Assembly (NCBI GenBank): GCA_030144725.1
Contig: JASKMD010000025.1
Location: 4,872,471-4,936,470 of the forward strand
DNA from: Haematococcus lacustris
Taxonomy: Eukaryota; Chlorophyta; Chlorophyceae; Chlamydomonadales; Haematococcaceae
DNA: 64,000 nucleotides
Direction of reading: 5' to 3'
Shown here: one piece after another, positions 1-12,300 of the stretch
How the letters are laid out: every line of letters begins with the position of its first letter
How positions within the stretch are numbered: position 1 is the stretch's first letter
Notes under the pieces: generated by a model
Databases searched by the model: none
Told to the model about the DNA's origin: nothing
Seen by the model: only the letters and a program-made list of their open reading frames with translations
Made by a program: the position numbers and the translations under genes

Positions 1-419
1 CAGACACAGGTGCACACTGGTGAGGCAATCACTGGTGAGGCTAGCAGCAGCAGGAGCAGCAGCAGCAGCGTTGACAGCCTTGGTGACTGCAGTTCATGTC
101 AAACTGCTGGATATGCATGTTTTGCACAAGGCACTGCAGCCGTGGCATCATAAGCCAGGTGTCATCAGACTGCCGCGTGCTGTCAATTACCTCTACTGCG
201 GGGTGCAGTAGAGGTAAGGTGTGTGCTGGTGTGGTGTCGAGCACTGCTGCAGCCATGAGTGGGAGGCGAGGGTGGACACTGGTGGAGGGGCATAGTGGGA
301 GGCAGGCTCAGTGGCTCAGCAAGAGGCTTGTCTGATGCAGGGCACCCCTCTTTGCTGCCTGCTGGCCCCTCCTTCCTTCCCTCCTTCCCCCTCCTGTACC
401 CCTCCACACACACCCCTTT

Positions 420-560
420 CCCTGGCCCCACCGCCTGCCGCCCCCCCTCTTACTCCACCGCCTGCCGCCCCCCCCCCTCACCCCACTGCCTGCCGCCCCC
501 CCTCTCACCCCACTGCCTGCCGCCCCCCCTCTCACCCCACCGCCTGCCGTCCCCCCTGTC
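420..560. repeat. Minisatellite, about 27-bp unit, in WD40 gene intron
   Basis: About five imperfect copies of a CCGCC/TGCC-CCCCC-TCTCACCCCA unit lie just downstream of the last recognised WD40 exon. The tract is C-rich on the + strand. From it to position 1 I see no convincing coding sequence. Confidence 0.7.
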
Positions 561-565
561 CTGAC

Positions 566-2299
566 CTTGTAGGCGCAGTCAGGGGTGAACAGGTCCACGC
601 CGCGGCTCATGCTGCCCACTGCCACGCAGTCCGCTGCAGGGCCCCACACGGCCCGGAACGGCACCAGCCACCTGCACAGTGGCAGGGGGGCAGGCAGAGG
701 GGGGTGGGTGGGTGGGCAGAGCAGGGCAGGGGGGGCAGGCAGAAGGGGGGGGGGGCAGAGCAGGGGATGGAGATAGCTTAGCAGGGCTGCTTGCCAATGA
801 AGGTGTAGGGCGAGGGTGCGGTTGTAAGGGTGCAGGGCAGAGGGCAGAGGGCAGGGCAAAGGGCAGAATGGAGGGCTAGTCATATGGCAAGACGAAATGC
901 GGTCAGGGGGCAGAGCAGCGCAGGGTGTGGGGGGACAGGGCAGTGGGGGGTCAGGGCAGTTGTAGTTGGGAGCAGTGGCAGGTTGCAGGGGTGTGGGCCG
1001 CACCTCCCAGTCTGGTTGTCATGCGGGAGGACCTGGGCCTGGGTCAGGCTGAGTGCCGGGCTGTCTGGGGTGGCGACTGCCGGGGGGGGGGGCGGGGGGT
1101 GCGGGGGCGGCAGGTGCCCACACCCTGAGTGTGTTGTCAAAGCTGGTGCTCAGCAGGCGCTGCAGGGGCAGGGGGGCGGGCACAGGCATGCAGGGGCAGG
1201 GTAGCTGGTGGTGGGGGGCAGGGTGGGGGGCGGGGTAGGCTTAGCAGGTGGGGGGTGCGGCAAGTGTGGTAGGGGTGGTCGAGGGGGGTCCAGGGGTCGG
1301 AAGCCCTGCAAGATCCTGCCACCTCCACCCTCCCCGCCTCCCACCCTCCTTCCCCCCCACGAGGGTGGCTCAGGGTCGGAAGCAGGGATGTTGGGTTGGG
1401 TTGACAAGGGTGGAACGAGCTGCGCCTGGCCCTGACCGTCAGAACCACGTCACAGGCTGTGCCCTCACCTAGCCTACCCTGGCCCACCTCAGCTGACCCA
1501 GCGCTTACCCCGGCCCCAGCACCTACTCACGACTGGCCCTGCACCAGCGCTTGCCCCCTGCACCAGCACCAGGGGGGCCCCTGCTGACCCTGCTGACCCT
1601 GCTGACCCTGCTGGGGGGCATTTGGCCCCTGCTGACCCCCCACCCCCCACAACAGCAGCCCCCTGACTGGTCTAGCTTGGCGGGTTGTGGGTCAGGGGCA
1701 CGCCCCGGCTGACGGCTCCAAGCCTGGTTTGCAGTGGCACCAAGCACCAAGGCCTGCCCCTGACCCCTGGCCCCTGCTTGGCCCACTGCAACCCCTCACT
1801 GACCCGTCACCTGCGCCAGTCTCTGACCTGCCCTACTCTACAGGGTCTGCTGCTGAGGCTCACTGCACACCCTGCCCTCCTCAACCCTCATCTCACATCT
1901 TGACACTCAGCCACTGGAGTAGCCTGATGCTGCTGCTGCTGCTGCTGCCGTCACCGCCACTGCCGCCGCTGCTGCTGCCGCTGCCGTCACCGCCACTGCC
2001 GCCGCTGCTGCTGCTGCCCATGACAACATCGTCGCTGTTGTGTGTCCCTTCCCTTCCCTGGACTAGCCAGCCCTCCCCCCCCCTCCCCCCCCAGACTGGC
2101 CCGCCCCCCCACCTTGGAGCCGTCAGGGGCCCAGTAGGCCGACTGGCAGCTGTTGGGGTGCTGCACCAGGCTCAGCGGCTCGCCCCGCCCTGCACTGCCG
2201 CCCGCCCCCGTGCCCTGCCCCGCCTGGTTCAGGCGCCGCACGTCCCATACGGCCACGCTGCCGCTGGAGCAGGCTGTCGCCAGCAGCTGCTGACAGCCA
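566..2299 (-). CDS. WDR76: WDR76/CMR1-type WD40-repeat protein, partial
   Basis: Three exons are visible: 2113-2299 (5' part lost in the gap), 1004-1159 and 566-671. Splice joins are convincing. AAG at 2113 meets CGC at 1159, giving the WD-blade reading DGSK-RLLSTSFDNTLRVW. AG at 1004 meets G at 671, giving NQTGR-WLVPFRAVW. The segment TGRW..PFRAVW....VGSM is the signature I know from WDR76, a nuclear WD40 protein of the DDB2/CMR1 group that associates with damaged chromatin. Blade motifs VAVWDVRRL and NTLRVW are present. Exon 2 is one base out of frame between its two conserved halves, at an 11-G run (1082-1092). The last exon downstream of 566 and all exons upstream of the gap were not found. 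Identification rests on motif recall, so the family is fairly sure and orthology less so. Confidence 0.68.
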
Positions 2300-2799
2300 N
2301 NNNNNNNNNNNNNNNNNNNNNNNNNNNNNNNNNNNNNNNNNNNNNNNNNNNNNNNNNNNNNNNNNNNNNNNNNNNNNNNNNNNNNNNNNNNNNNNNNNNN
2401 NNNNNNNNNNNNNNNNNNNNNNNNNNNNNNNNNNNNNNNNNNNNNNNNNNNNNNNNNNNNNNNNNNNNNNNNNNNNNNNNNNNNNNNNNNNNNNNNNNNN
2501 NNNNNNNNNNNNNNNNNNNNNNNNNNNNNNNNNNNNNNNNNNNNNNNNNNNNNNNNNNNNNNNNNNNNNNNNNNNNNNNNNNNNNNNNNNNNNNNNNNNN
2601 NNNNNNNNNNNNNNNNNNNNNNNNNNNNNNNNNNNNNNNNNNNNNNNNNNNNNNNNNNNNNNNNNNNNNNNNNNNNNNNNNNNNNNNNNNNNNNNNNNNN
2701 NNNNNNNNNNNNNNNNNNNNNNNNNNNNNNNNNNNNNNNNNNNNNNNNNNNNNNNNNNNNNNNNNNNNNNNNNNNNNNNNNNNNNNNNNNNNNNNNNNN
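2300..2799. other. Assembly gap of exactly 500 N
   Basis: The run is exactly 500 N, the same size as the second gap, so the length is a placeholder. It removes the 5' part of the WD40 gene. Reading frames that cross it have no meaning. Confidence 0.99.
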
Positions 2800-3388
2800 A
2801 CATGCATGACTAGAGGTGGGCAGGCTAGTCAAACACCCCAGCACCGGCTGGCTGCCGCTCCTAACTGGGCTGGGCTGGGCTTTGCTTTGCTTTGCTGGGC
2901 TGTGCTGTGCTGGGGAGGAGGCAAGGGCGGAAGCGGAACTGGGCGCTTCACCTACCACAACACACACAGGTGACAGCACATTCAACATAACAACACAGCA
3001 ACAATGTTGGCTGCTGCTCTACACCACTGCCGCCTACCGCCTGCAATCACCAAGCATGCTACAGATGCTGCTCATGCTCAAAGCTGTTGCCACACTGCAA
3101 GCAAGCATGGAGGCATGACTGCATCAGCTATGCTAGCGACACACACCTGCTGCATGGAGTCACGCCATGCGGCATTTGCACGCAACCAACATCTCATGGA
3201 CCTGTCATGGGATGCTCCTCCTGGACGCTCTTGGCTGATGCTTCTGGCTGCTCTTGGCTGCTGCTCCTTGCGGCTCCTAGCGGCTGGCTGTTCATGGCTA
3301 CTCCTGGCTGCACTTGGTTGCTGCTCTTGGCTGCAAGGTAGGGTAGAGAGATCAGCTGACTCTAGGCTGTTCGCGCCCTTCCACAACT
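2800..3388. other. Stretch without a recognised gene
   Basis: It holds a short GGGCT/TTTGC pentamer run near 2865-2910 and degenerate GGCTGCT/CTCCTGGCTG repeats at 3225-3345. The latter resemble 4300-4510 and 52540-52740. The 5' exons of the WD40 gene may lie here, but none is recognisable. Confidence 0.5.
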
Positions 3389-3392
3389 GCCG

Positions 3393-4240
3393 TGGAGGGG
3401 AGGGAGGGGAGGGGAGGGGAGGGAGGGGAGGGGAGGGGAGGGGAGGGGAGGGGAGGGGAGGGGAAGGGAGGGGAGGGGAGGGGAGGGGAGGGGAGGGAAG
3501 GGGAGGGGAGGGGAGGGGAGGGGAGGGGAGGGGAGGGGAGGGGAGGGGAGGGGAGGGGAGGGGAGGGGAGGGAGGGGAGGGGAGGGGAGGGGAGGGGAGG
3601 GGAGGGGAGGGGAGGGGAGGGGAGGGGAGGGGAGGGGAGGGGAGGGGAGGGGAGGGGAGGGGAGGGGAGGGGAGGGGAGGGGAGGGGAGGGAGGGGAGGG
3701 GAGGGGAGGGGAGGGGAGGGGAGGGGAGGGGAGGGGAGGGGAGGGGAGGGGAGGGGAGGGGAGGGGGGAGGGGAGGGGAGGGGAGGGGAGGGGAGGGGAG
3801 GGGAGGGGAGGGGAGGGGAGGGGAGGGGAGGGGAGGGGAGGGGAGGGAGGGGAGGGGAGGGGAGGGGAGGGGAGGGGAGGGGAGGGGAGGGGAGGGAGGG
3901 GAGGGGAGGGGAGGGGAGGGGAGGGGAGGGGAGGGGAGGGGAGGGGAGGGGAGGGAGGGGAGGGGAGGGGAGGGGAGGGGAGGGGAGGGGAGGGGAGGGG
4001 AGGGAGGGGAGGGGGAGGGGAGGGGGAGGGGAGGGGAGGGGAGGGGAGGGGAGGGGAGGGGAGGGGAGGGGAGGGGAGGGGAGGGGAGGGGAGGGGAGGG
4101 GAGGGGAGGGAGGGGAGGGGAGGGGAGGGGGGAGGGGAGGGGAGGGGAGGGGAGGGGCGGGGAGGGAGGGGAGGGGAGGGGAGGGGAGGGGAGGGGAGGG
4201 GAGGGTGTGAGGGGGGGGAGGGGAGGGGAGGGGAGGGGAG
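3393..4240. repeat. (GGGGA)n pentanucleotide microsatellite
   Basis: About 840 bp of GGGGA units with occasional GGGA or GGGGGA variants, G-rich on the + strand. Every unit carries a G4 run, so the strand can form G-quadruplexes along its whole length. Long Gly-Glu-Arg or Pro-Ser frames through it are artefacts of the repeat. The edges degrade into GTGTGAGGGGGG motifs at 4204-4260. Confidence 0.97.
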
Positions 4241-4310
4241 TGTGTGAGGGGGGGGGATGGGGTCGGGTGTGGGGTGAAGGGGGGGACGGCAGGGGGGGGA
4301 GGGCGCTGCT

Positions 4311-6396
4311 CATGGGTGCCGCTTATTGCTGCCGCTTCTAACTGTTCATGGCTGCTCCTGACTGCTCCTGGCTGTCCCTGGCTGCTCTGCCAAGCTGCTT
4401 TCCTTGGCTGCACTTCTTGGCTCCTGGCTCACAACTGCTCCTGCGCTCCAGGCTCCTCCAATACTCCACCGCTCTGCCGCTCTAAGCTCCTTGCTGTTAA
4501 TGGCTGCGCTCACTAGCTGCACCTCTTAGCTGCGTAGCCTCCTAGCCATTGGAAGTCCACCTGCAAGCAAACCATGCCACAGACTTTACCAATCGATTGT
4601 TCGCTATATCGCTAGCTCGTCAACAGCGCACCTTTCCTTTTGCTCCTTTCGCTCGACCGGGGCGCATGTATGCTATGACTGGTCGCGATTGCTGTGTGGC
4701 TGCTGGCTGGCGCCTCACCTGCAAGACAGTACACCATGAGGCACACAGTCGAAACGTGGCGAAAGAGGCTGCTGGATAGCGACGGATGGCTGGCACATGT
4801 GTTCGAGTGCTTGCCCGCAGCGTGCAACTGCTGGCGCAAACTGTTACAGTGGTTGCTGTCCCCAAAGGCAGTTTGGGAAGTCTGGTTGGGATGTCGCCAG
4901 TTTGGAGTGTCGCTTGGGGTGTCGCTAACGCCACTGCCAACGCCGTTGCGACGATGGCAAGCGGAACTCGATGGCCGAGCCCAGGGTGCAGCCAGTTGGG
5001 GTGCTGCCAATTTATCCAAGCCAGAGGGAAAATATTCAAACCAATTTTTCTAGTTTGGCTCGCCTCAGGATAAATGTTACCGGGAGACTTGATTGCCGTA
5101 TCCGGAACTGTATTTGCATACAGCCATGGCACCTAGATGCAGGCAGTTGAGGCTACCACTTACTGACCGTGTCCTTGACGTGATACACAATGCAATATGC
5201 CGGCTATGGTACGCCCACTGGCAACTTGTGTGTGAAACCTGCCAGTACGTTGCATGGTGGCAAACATATTGAGTGTGACAAAAATATACCATGTACCGTG
5301 CCCGCCCCCGCCCCGCCCCGCGACCCCGTCCAATGTTCGTGGTCAATTAGCAAGAACTCATATTGCCAATAAGCGGTGATAGCCGTAACCATTCGAAGCT
5401 GTAGCTCGCTGGAAACGCAAGGACGTGCATTACTGCACACCGTCTCACACATCCCTAGCACATCCCGCCAATACATAACCCCAATACCGCCAATACTTGC
5501 CTGCTTGCGACCGTCGAGCTTCAACACATTCTCACTCTCTCGCGCATCAGTGGCAGCCTGGCCTACATACGCTGGATGTTGTCAAGGGTGCTGGCCATCA
5601 TTGAAGGTGTGTTGGCTGCACCTAGGGAGCCCGCTACTCCTCCCAACCAATGCGGCCCTTTCCACACACCCCATACACGATTCCATACAGAACACGATGC
5701 TGTAACTTATTGTAACGGGAAGGAGGCGCTGGAACCCGTTGGAAGCTCCGTACACAGTGCTTGACAGGGTTGTAACTTGCCATTGAACGCAGCATGCCGT
5801 ACACATCATGGTGCCGTAACCTATCATTGCTGCCTAGCCACGTAACCTCAAAGCTCCTCAAAGCGCAGTAGGCCATGATGCCGTGCACTTAATGGAACCG
5901 GCCATCGTGCCCTGTTGGCTGTGGGTGATCGTTGCATAGACAAGGGACCTGGGGTTTTCACCAGCTGTTGTGGCCTGTCCTCTAAGAGCCCGATTCGCCT
6001 TCATGGGGACCCACATGGGGGCCACCCGCCAGGGACTCGCACTTTTCTATCGGTGCCACGGTGTGTATGCAGGTGGCTGCCAGTTGGGTGTCAGTGGGGT
6101 GGGGTGGCTGACAGGGGGGTGAGTGAGTGGGTGGGTGGGTTGCGGGGCTTGCATGCCTTGTCATGAGCATTGCAGCCGTGGGTCTCGAGGTGTGGCCCCA
6201 GCTGCTACTGGGAGCCTCTGCATGCAGATCTGGCCAATAGCCTGCTTGCCCTCTGTCTCTCAGCACCATAGGCCACTCTGATGCCATGCTGCCAGGCTGC
6301 CTGCTGCGTTTTCCCCTACACCGCACTGCCCACGGCTGGGGAGCGGCAGGGAGCAGAGGCTGGGGAGGGGTCAGTGCTCCAGAGATACACAGGGGG
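4311..6396. other. Intergenic stretch, no supported gene
   Basis: Degenerate CTCCTGGCTG repeats occupy 4311-4510. The part to 5900 has mixed composition with scattered short frames on both strands and none with convincing splice signals or motifs. The last part (about 6000-6396) lies just downstream of the kinase stop codon and would contain its 3' untranslated region. Confidence 0.5.
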
Positions 6397-9300
6397 TCAG
6401 TCCTGTTGAGATCCGGCCTTGCTGAGCAGCGCCCTGGCCTGGTCCACCTGCCCTGAAGCCAGCAGCCGCTCTGCCTTGGCCACAAGGGTCTCCAGCAGCT
6501 GCAGGCGCACCAGGTCAGGCCTGACTGCCCCTGACCCTCCCTCTGCCCCTCCCTCTGCCCCCACCAACAAGTCACCATCTTCAGCAGCCCCCCCTACCTG
6601 CCCATCACCAGGCTGCATGCCGCCCCCCCCCCCCCTCCCCCCGGCTGTCATCCCCTGGTGGCCTGGGCAGCCGCCAGCAGCCGGGTCCCCTACCTGGCCG
6701 CCAGCACCCCACCCAGGTTCGAATCCCACCCAGGTAGCTGCATGCGAGGGGGCGGCTGCGCCCACCCCTGCCCCTGCCTCCCACGCCTCCGCCACCTGGC
6801 CCTCCTGGTTCACGGTGGGGGGCGGCAGCAGGGGAGCCAGCAGGCTCACACGGGTTGGGCTGCCCTCCACCAGGCCTGCGTCGGTGTCCCTGGTGGTGCG
6901 TGTGCTGTACACAGCGTTCTGGTACAGCAGGTCAGGGAAGGCTGGCTCCTCAGTGGTGATCGCGGTGGCGGCTGGGGCGGGCGGCTGGGGCGGCAGCAGC
7001 AGCAGCCCACTTGACTCCTGGTGCAAGAGCTGGCGCGGGGAGGTGGCGTGCCGCCCGCCACTGCCGCTGCTGATGCCTACGGGAGGGGGGCCGGCAGCGC
7101 TGTGGTTGGCAGGGAGGCTGGTGATGGTGTGTCGGGCAGGGGGCTGCTGCTGCTCCAGCAGCTGAGGCTCCGCGCTGCCAGGAGTTGAGGGGCAGGGGTC
7201 AGCAGGGCACGGGGCTGCTGCCCTGGCCGCGGCAGGCCCTGTGGCTGCGGCTGCTGGGTGCCAGGGAGGTGAGGGGGGCAGGGCGGCAGCGTGGCAGGCT
7301 CAGGGGCCCAGGGGCCGGGGTCGTGGGTGTGGCTGGCCAGCTGTTGCAACATAGGGCCTGGGCAGGGCGTGGGCCGAGGCCTTGTCCCTTGCACGCTGAG
7401 GTGGGTCACACTGGTGCTGGGTGTAGGGTGGGCTCCTGCTTGAGAGGGCAGTGCAGGGAACAGCAGCTCCAGAGGCCAGGGCTTGGTGGCAGCGGTGGCC
7501 GGGCTCAGGTCTGGCAGCCCCTCCGCGTTTGCGGAGAGGGATGCGGCAGCCAGGAGGTAGTCGGTGCGCTGGGGCAGGGAGGGGGTGTCCAGGGAGAAGG
7601 GGGACTCCACAGGCAGCCCCGAGGGGCCCAGGGCAGCCAGGGCGCCAGGCGGCCGCCCCCCTGCCCCTGCGGCCCGGCTGCCAGCGGCTGGCGGCGGGGG
7701 AGTGAGGGCGGCGTAGCCCAGCTGAGTCACCCAGCCCGACACGCTGCCTCCCCCCTCATGCAGTCCACCCATGCTGGTGGGCGCGGGCGGGAAGGGGGGG
7801 GGGCCACTGACCCCTGCTGCTGCTGCTGCGGCGGCGGCGGTGGCAAAGGGGTGGGCACCGGGTCCCTCACCTGACAGGGGGGTGGAGAAGGGGTGCAGTG
7901 GGGGGTCTAAAGCAGCTGTGTTGACAAACGTCAGGGTAGGGCCCGGCTGCCGCCCCCCCCCAACCCCAGGCATGGACCCTGCCCAGCCTTGCACTGCCCA
8001 GTCGCCTCCCCCCTGCTGCTGCTCCGCCCCGCCCATGATGTTGTTCGACTCGGTGCTGTCGTGGAGGGGCTCTGCAGGGGTGGAGGACAGGCCATAGCGC
8101 TGCTCTGAGCCGCCTCCTGAACCCCAAGGTAGGGAGAGGGCGTCGGAGTCAGTGGGCAAGGGTGAGTCACGGGTCAGCAGGGCAGCTGGGGTAGGGCTGG
8201 GGCTGGGGTTGGCACCAGTGTCTAGGCAGCTGCTCCAGCAGTGCCCCTCCTCCCCCTCCCCCTCCCCCTCGCCCTCCTGGTGGTGGTGGTGATGATGATG
8301 GTTGGAAGCTCTTGTGTGAGGGGAGGCTGCTACAGGGAGGCTGACGCTCTCCGGGGAGCTGGATGGGTCCGACTGCCCATGCAGCCCATGCGGCCCATGC
8401 AGATTTTGGTGCTCATGCAGATCAGGTTGGGAATGCATGTCATCATGTAGATAATCATAATCACCCAGATGTTCACGCGGGCAATGCAGGTTATGAGACA
8501 GTTGCGGAGCTGAATGCTGGGGCTGCTGAAGGAGCCCCTCATGTGCCTCCTCCTGCTGCTGCTGCTGCTGCTGACGTGTTTCTGCTACTGGTTCCAGGTC
8601 CAGCACCGAGTCCAGGTTGACGTTGGAGATGGCCTGCCACAGGAGCTCTGGCGACTGCACTTGGCTCCTGCCCTGCCCCACCTGCTGCTGGCTGCTGCCC
8701 CGCACCTGCAGGGCACTGCTGCTGACCCGGAGGGGGCCGGCAGGTAATCCGTGTCCTGGCCGTGGTCCCCCTGCCGCCCCCACCCCTGCGCTGGCACTGC
8801 TACGCAGCGTGCGGGTAGTGGCCCGGGTAGTGCCCCCCAGCTTGGGGGGTTGCGAGGCGTGGGCCGCTGGGAGGGGGCCCTCCCCACCCCCACCCCCTGG
8901 CGCAGCAGCAGCAGCAGCACAGGGGCGGGGGGGCAGCATGGCCCCTGACCCCCCCTCCTCCCCGCCCGACACGGGAGCAGCAGGTGGAGGTGGGGCGGGG
9001 CCCCTGGGCTGCTCGGGCAGGTTGGGGGCAGCAGCAGCAGCAGCAGCAGCAGGCTGGTCCAAGGGGGGGGTCCAGGAGGGGCCAGGGGAGGAGGAGGCTC
9101 CATGGCTCCACTGCATGGGCTGGGGCCCACTGCCGTCCCCCCCCACCTCCCCTGACCCCCCCTCCCAGGGCGGGGGGCTGGGGCCAGGGCTGAGGGGATG
9201 AGGGCGGCTGGTGAGACGGCAGTCAGCATCAACCCAGCCAGCATTGGCAGGAACAGAGGCTGTTGCGATAGTGGGGGGAGGAGGCGGAGGAGGAGGAGGA

Positions 9301-12300
9301 GGAGGAGGAGGAGGAGCGGGGCCAGTTGCATCAGCCCCCAGGCCAGTCATGGCTGGTGGCATGGCCTCAGCAGCCTGGTCGTCACTGGGCAGTGGTGGTG
9401 GTGGTGGTGCTGGGCCTGGCACAGCTTGGGGTGCTGGAGCTGGTTTGCTGCGCACCAGGCTTGTGGTGAACGCGGGCCGCGCCTTGGAAGCCAGTGCAGC
9501 GCGCATGTGGCGGAGGCTGGTCAGGCTGGAGTCAGCGGCCACTGCTGCCACTGCATCCGCCACCGCCGCCGCTGCCGCAGTGGCAGCAGTGGCTGAGGAG
9601 GGCATGGCAGCAGGGGATGAGGAGGGGATGGCAGCAGGGGCAGCAGGGGGCGGCATGCCTGCTGGGGGGAGGCGAGGGGCCCCCCCTGACATGGCCCCTG
9701 ACCCCCTGCTCTCCCCCTGCTGCTGCTGGGCTTGCATGCCTGATGGCTCTCCTGGTCTGGCTGACGTACGCGGCCTGGCACCCTCGACCCCCCTCTGGAG
9801 CTCAGGGCTGGCAGCCTGCCGCAGGTGCTCAGGCAGCGCTGCCTGCACCAGGGCCATGCGGGCATACGACACGCTGCTGCTGCTGCTGCTGGGCTGCGCG
9901 CCGCAAGGGGGGCTGGGCAGGGTGCGACTCCCTGCACGGGCTCCGGGGCCGGCAGCCGCCTTGCCCCCCCTGGCCCCTGCTGCTGCTGCTGCCGCCCCCC
10001 CTCTGGTTCTGAGACCCCCCACTGCGCCCTGGGTGGAGGCAGCTGGTCCCTGCTGCCCCCCCACCCCCTGCTGCTGCCCTGCAGCCACTGAGGCAGAAGC
10101 TGAAGCTGGCCGTGACCCTCTATCTTCGGAGGAAGAGTGAGAGGTGGGATAGCAGGAAGTGTGAGGGGTGGAGTGAGCAGCAGGATGACCGGCAGCAGCA
10201 GCAGCAGCGTGCAGAGGGGATGACGAGGGGTTAGAGCCTTGGGCTGGGGGCGGGGTGGGGGATCTAGCCGGCCTCTCCCCTGCCTCCATGCCAGTCACCC
10301 TTCCCCCACGCAGCTTCCCAGCAGCTGCCCCCCGGGCAGCCACCTGCCTCCCAGCTACCCCAGCAGCAGGCTGAGTCCCATGTTGGCCCGCCTCACCCTT
10401 CAGCTCTGCTCGAGAAGGGGGGCACACCAGCCGCGCCCTGTGGGTGCTAACCGCCCTACTCACCAACCGCCCAACCACCTGCCCAACTGCCTGTCCCACC
10501 GCCTGCCTGGAGGGGGGGTTGGAGGCTGAGGCAGCGGCAGGGGCCTCCTGCTTGGGGGGATGTGTGAGGAGGAGTGGGGCATCTGGGCCAGGCGCTGCTG
10601 CTAGGGGGCCAGCATGGTGGTTGGCCCAGGCGGTTGGGGCCCGTGCAGGTCGGTTAGCACTGACACAGCGCCTAAGGGAGAGAGCTGGCCCTGCCCTAGC
10701 CCCCTGCAGCCCCTGCCCAGCCACCCCTACTCCCGGTTTTCCTGCCATTGCCCCTGCCTGCCCCTCCCCTCCCACTGCCCCATCCCCTGGCCCCAGCAGA
10801 TCAGCAGCAGGAGAGGGTGGGTGGGTGGGCAGCAGCAGCAGTGGGTCAGGCGCCGCCCCCCCGAGCTGCATGGTGCCAGGGTGCAGGCCACCCAGGGCAT
10901 AGCCTGGGGCTGCCCCCCTAGTGAGTGGCAGGGAGTAGGAGGCCCTGCGGGAGCGGGACCCAGCCCCCCTGGGCTGCTGTGCAGGAGGGGGAGGGCCCTG
11001 AGCCGAGTGCTGGCGGGCACGGCCCACAGCGGTGTGGCCCTGTGCGTCATGCGGCTGCAGCTGCAGCTGGGCGGTGGCAGTGGCGGGCTGCAAGGCGTTG
11101 GGGCTGGCAGCAGGGGGGTGGGGAGGGGCTGGCTCCGGGGTGAGAGAGGGGTGGTGGAGGGAGCTGGGGGGGGCCAGGGGGGGCGGCAGGAGGAGGGTGA
11201 GAGCAGGGGCCGCCCGGTCGGGGGGTGGAGCAGCCTGGGTCTCCCCCAGCTTGACGTCCAGGGGGCCAGTTGTCTCATGCTGTGCTGAGGCGAGGCCCAG
11301 CCCAGTGCAGCTTGCTGCAACCAGCTGAGGGGGTGGGTCACAGGGTAGAGGGGCGTGTGAGGTGGGGGGGGCGGCCTCGGCAGCGGGAGGAGGGCGGGAG
11401 GAGGAGGGGTGTTGGAGCAGGGACGTGCGACCAGCTGCCCTGGCCTTGACCTGGCCCCGGACCACGTGTGACTGAGTCCCCATGGCGCTCAGGCTGAGTG
11501 GGATGGTGGCAGGCGGTGGGTGGGCAGCTGGGGGGGGAGGTGCTGGGGTATGGAGCTGGCTGCAGGGGGGGGCAGGAGGGTCAAGGGGGGCTGAGTCCAG
11601 GTAAGGGGGTGGGAGAGGGAAAGTGGACGTGGCCAGGGTGGGGCATGTGGCAGCCAAGGTGCTGGAGCCTGGGGCTGGGGCCAGCGCGGGGTGTGTTGGG
11701 TCAGGCAGGGTTTGGGTGGAGGCTTGCCCGGGGGCGGTTGAAGGCTGGGCAGTGAGGAGGTGACTGGCAGCTGCCTGACCTGGGTCAGGACCTTTGGAGG
11801 TGTTGCTGACGAGGTGTGGTGCAGGGTGTGGGGCAGGGTGTGGTGCAGCAGCAGGGGTGTGGGCAGCTGCCTGCCCCTGCTCCTGCACCTGCAGTGGTGT
11901 CAAGTTCAGCCGCCCGCCCTGCGCTTGGTGCTGCGGGGTGCCTAGGCCCTCCCCTGAGTTGACTTGGGAGCACTGGGCTGTGAAGGCTGCTGCTGTGCCT
12001 GGGGCTGTTGATGGGCTCAGCGTCAAGGCCGCTGCTGGAACTGCTGCAGGGGCTGGAGGAGGGGCGGCTGCAGCGGTGCCTGCTGCTGCTGGACCGGCCG
12101 CCTTCACATCCAGGAGCTGCTGTCCCGCTGCCTTGTCTTTGATAGACGGGTGCGCATCGAACATGGTGCAGGTGATGTGGCTGGCATGCCTGGTGTGCCC
12201 ACCTTGCACCTCCCCAGCTGCTACTGCCACTGCTGCCACTGCTGCTGCTGATGCTCCTATTGCTACTGTGGCTGGTGCTGCTGCTGCCACTGCTGCTGCT

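Noticed and set aside
1687..2988. Reading frames crossing the first N run
   Set aside because: The residues across the gap are unknown. Only the minus-strand part left of 2299 has WD40 homology.
3393..4240. Long Gly/Glu/Arg and Pro/Ser reading frames
   Set aside because: They arise from an uninterrupted pentamer, which is open in several frames at once.
6714..6742. tRNA B-box look-alike AGGTTCGAATCCCACC on +
   Set aside because: No A box, acceptor stem or anticodon arm upstream. The stretch is inside the kinase's last exon on the other strand.
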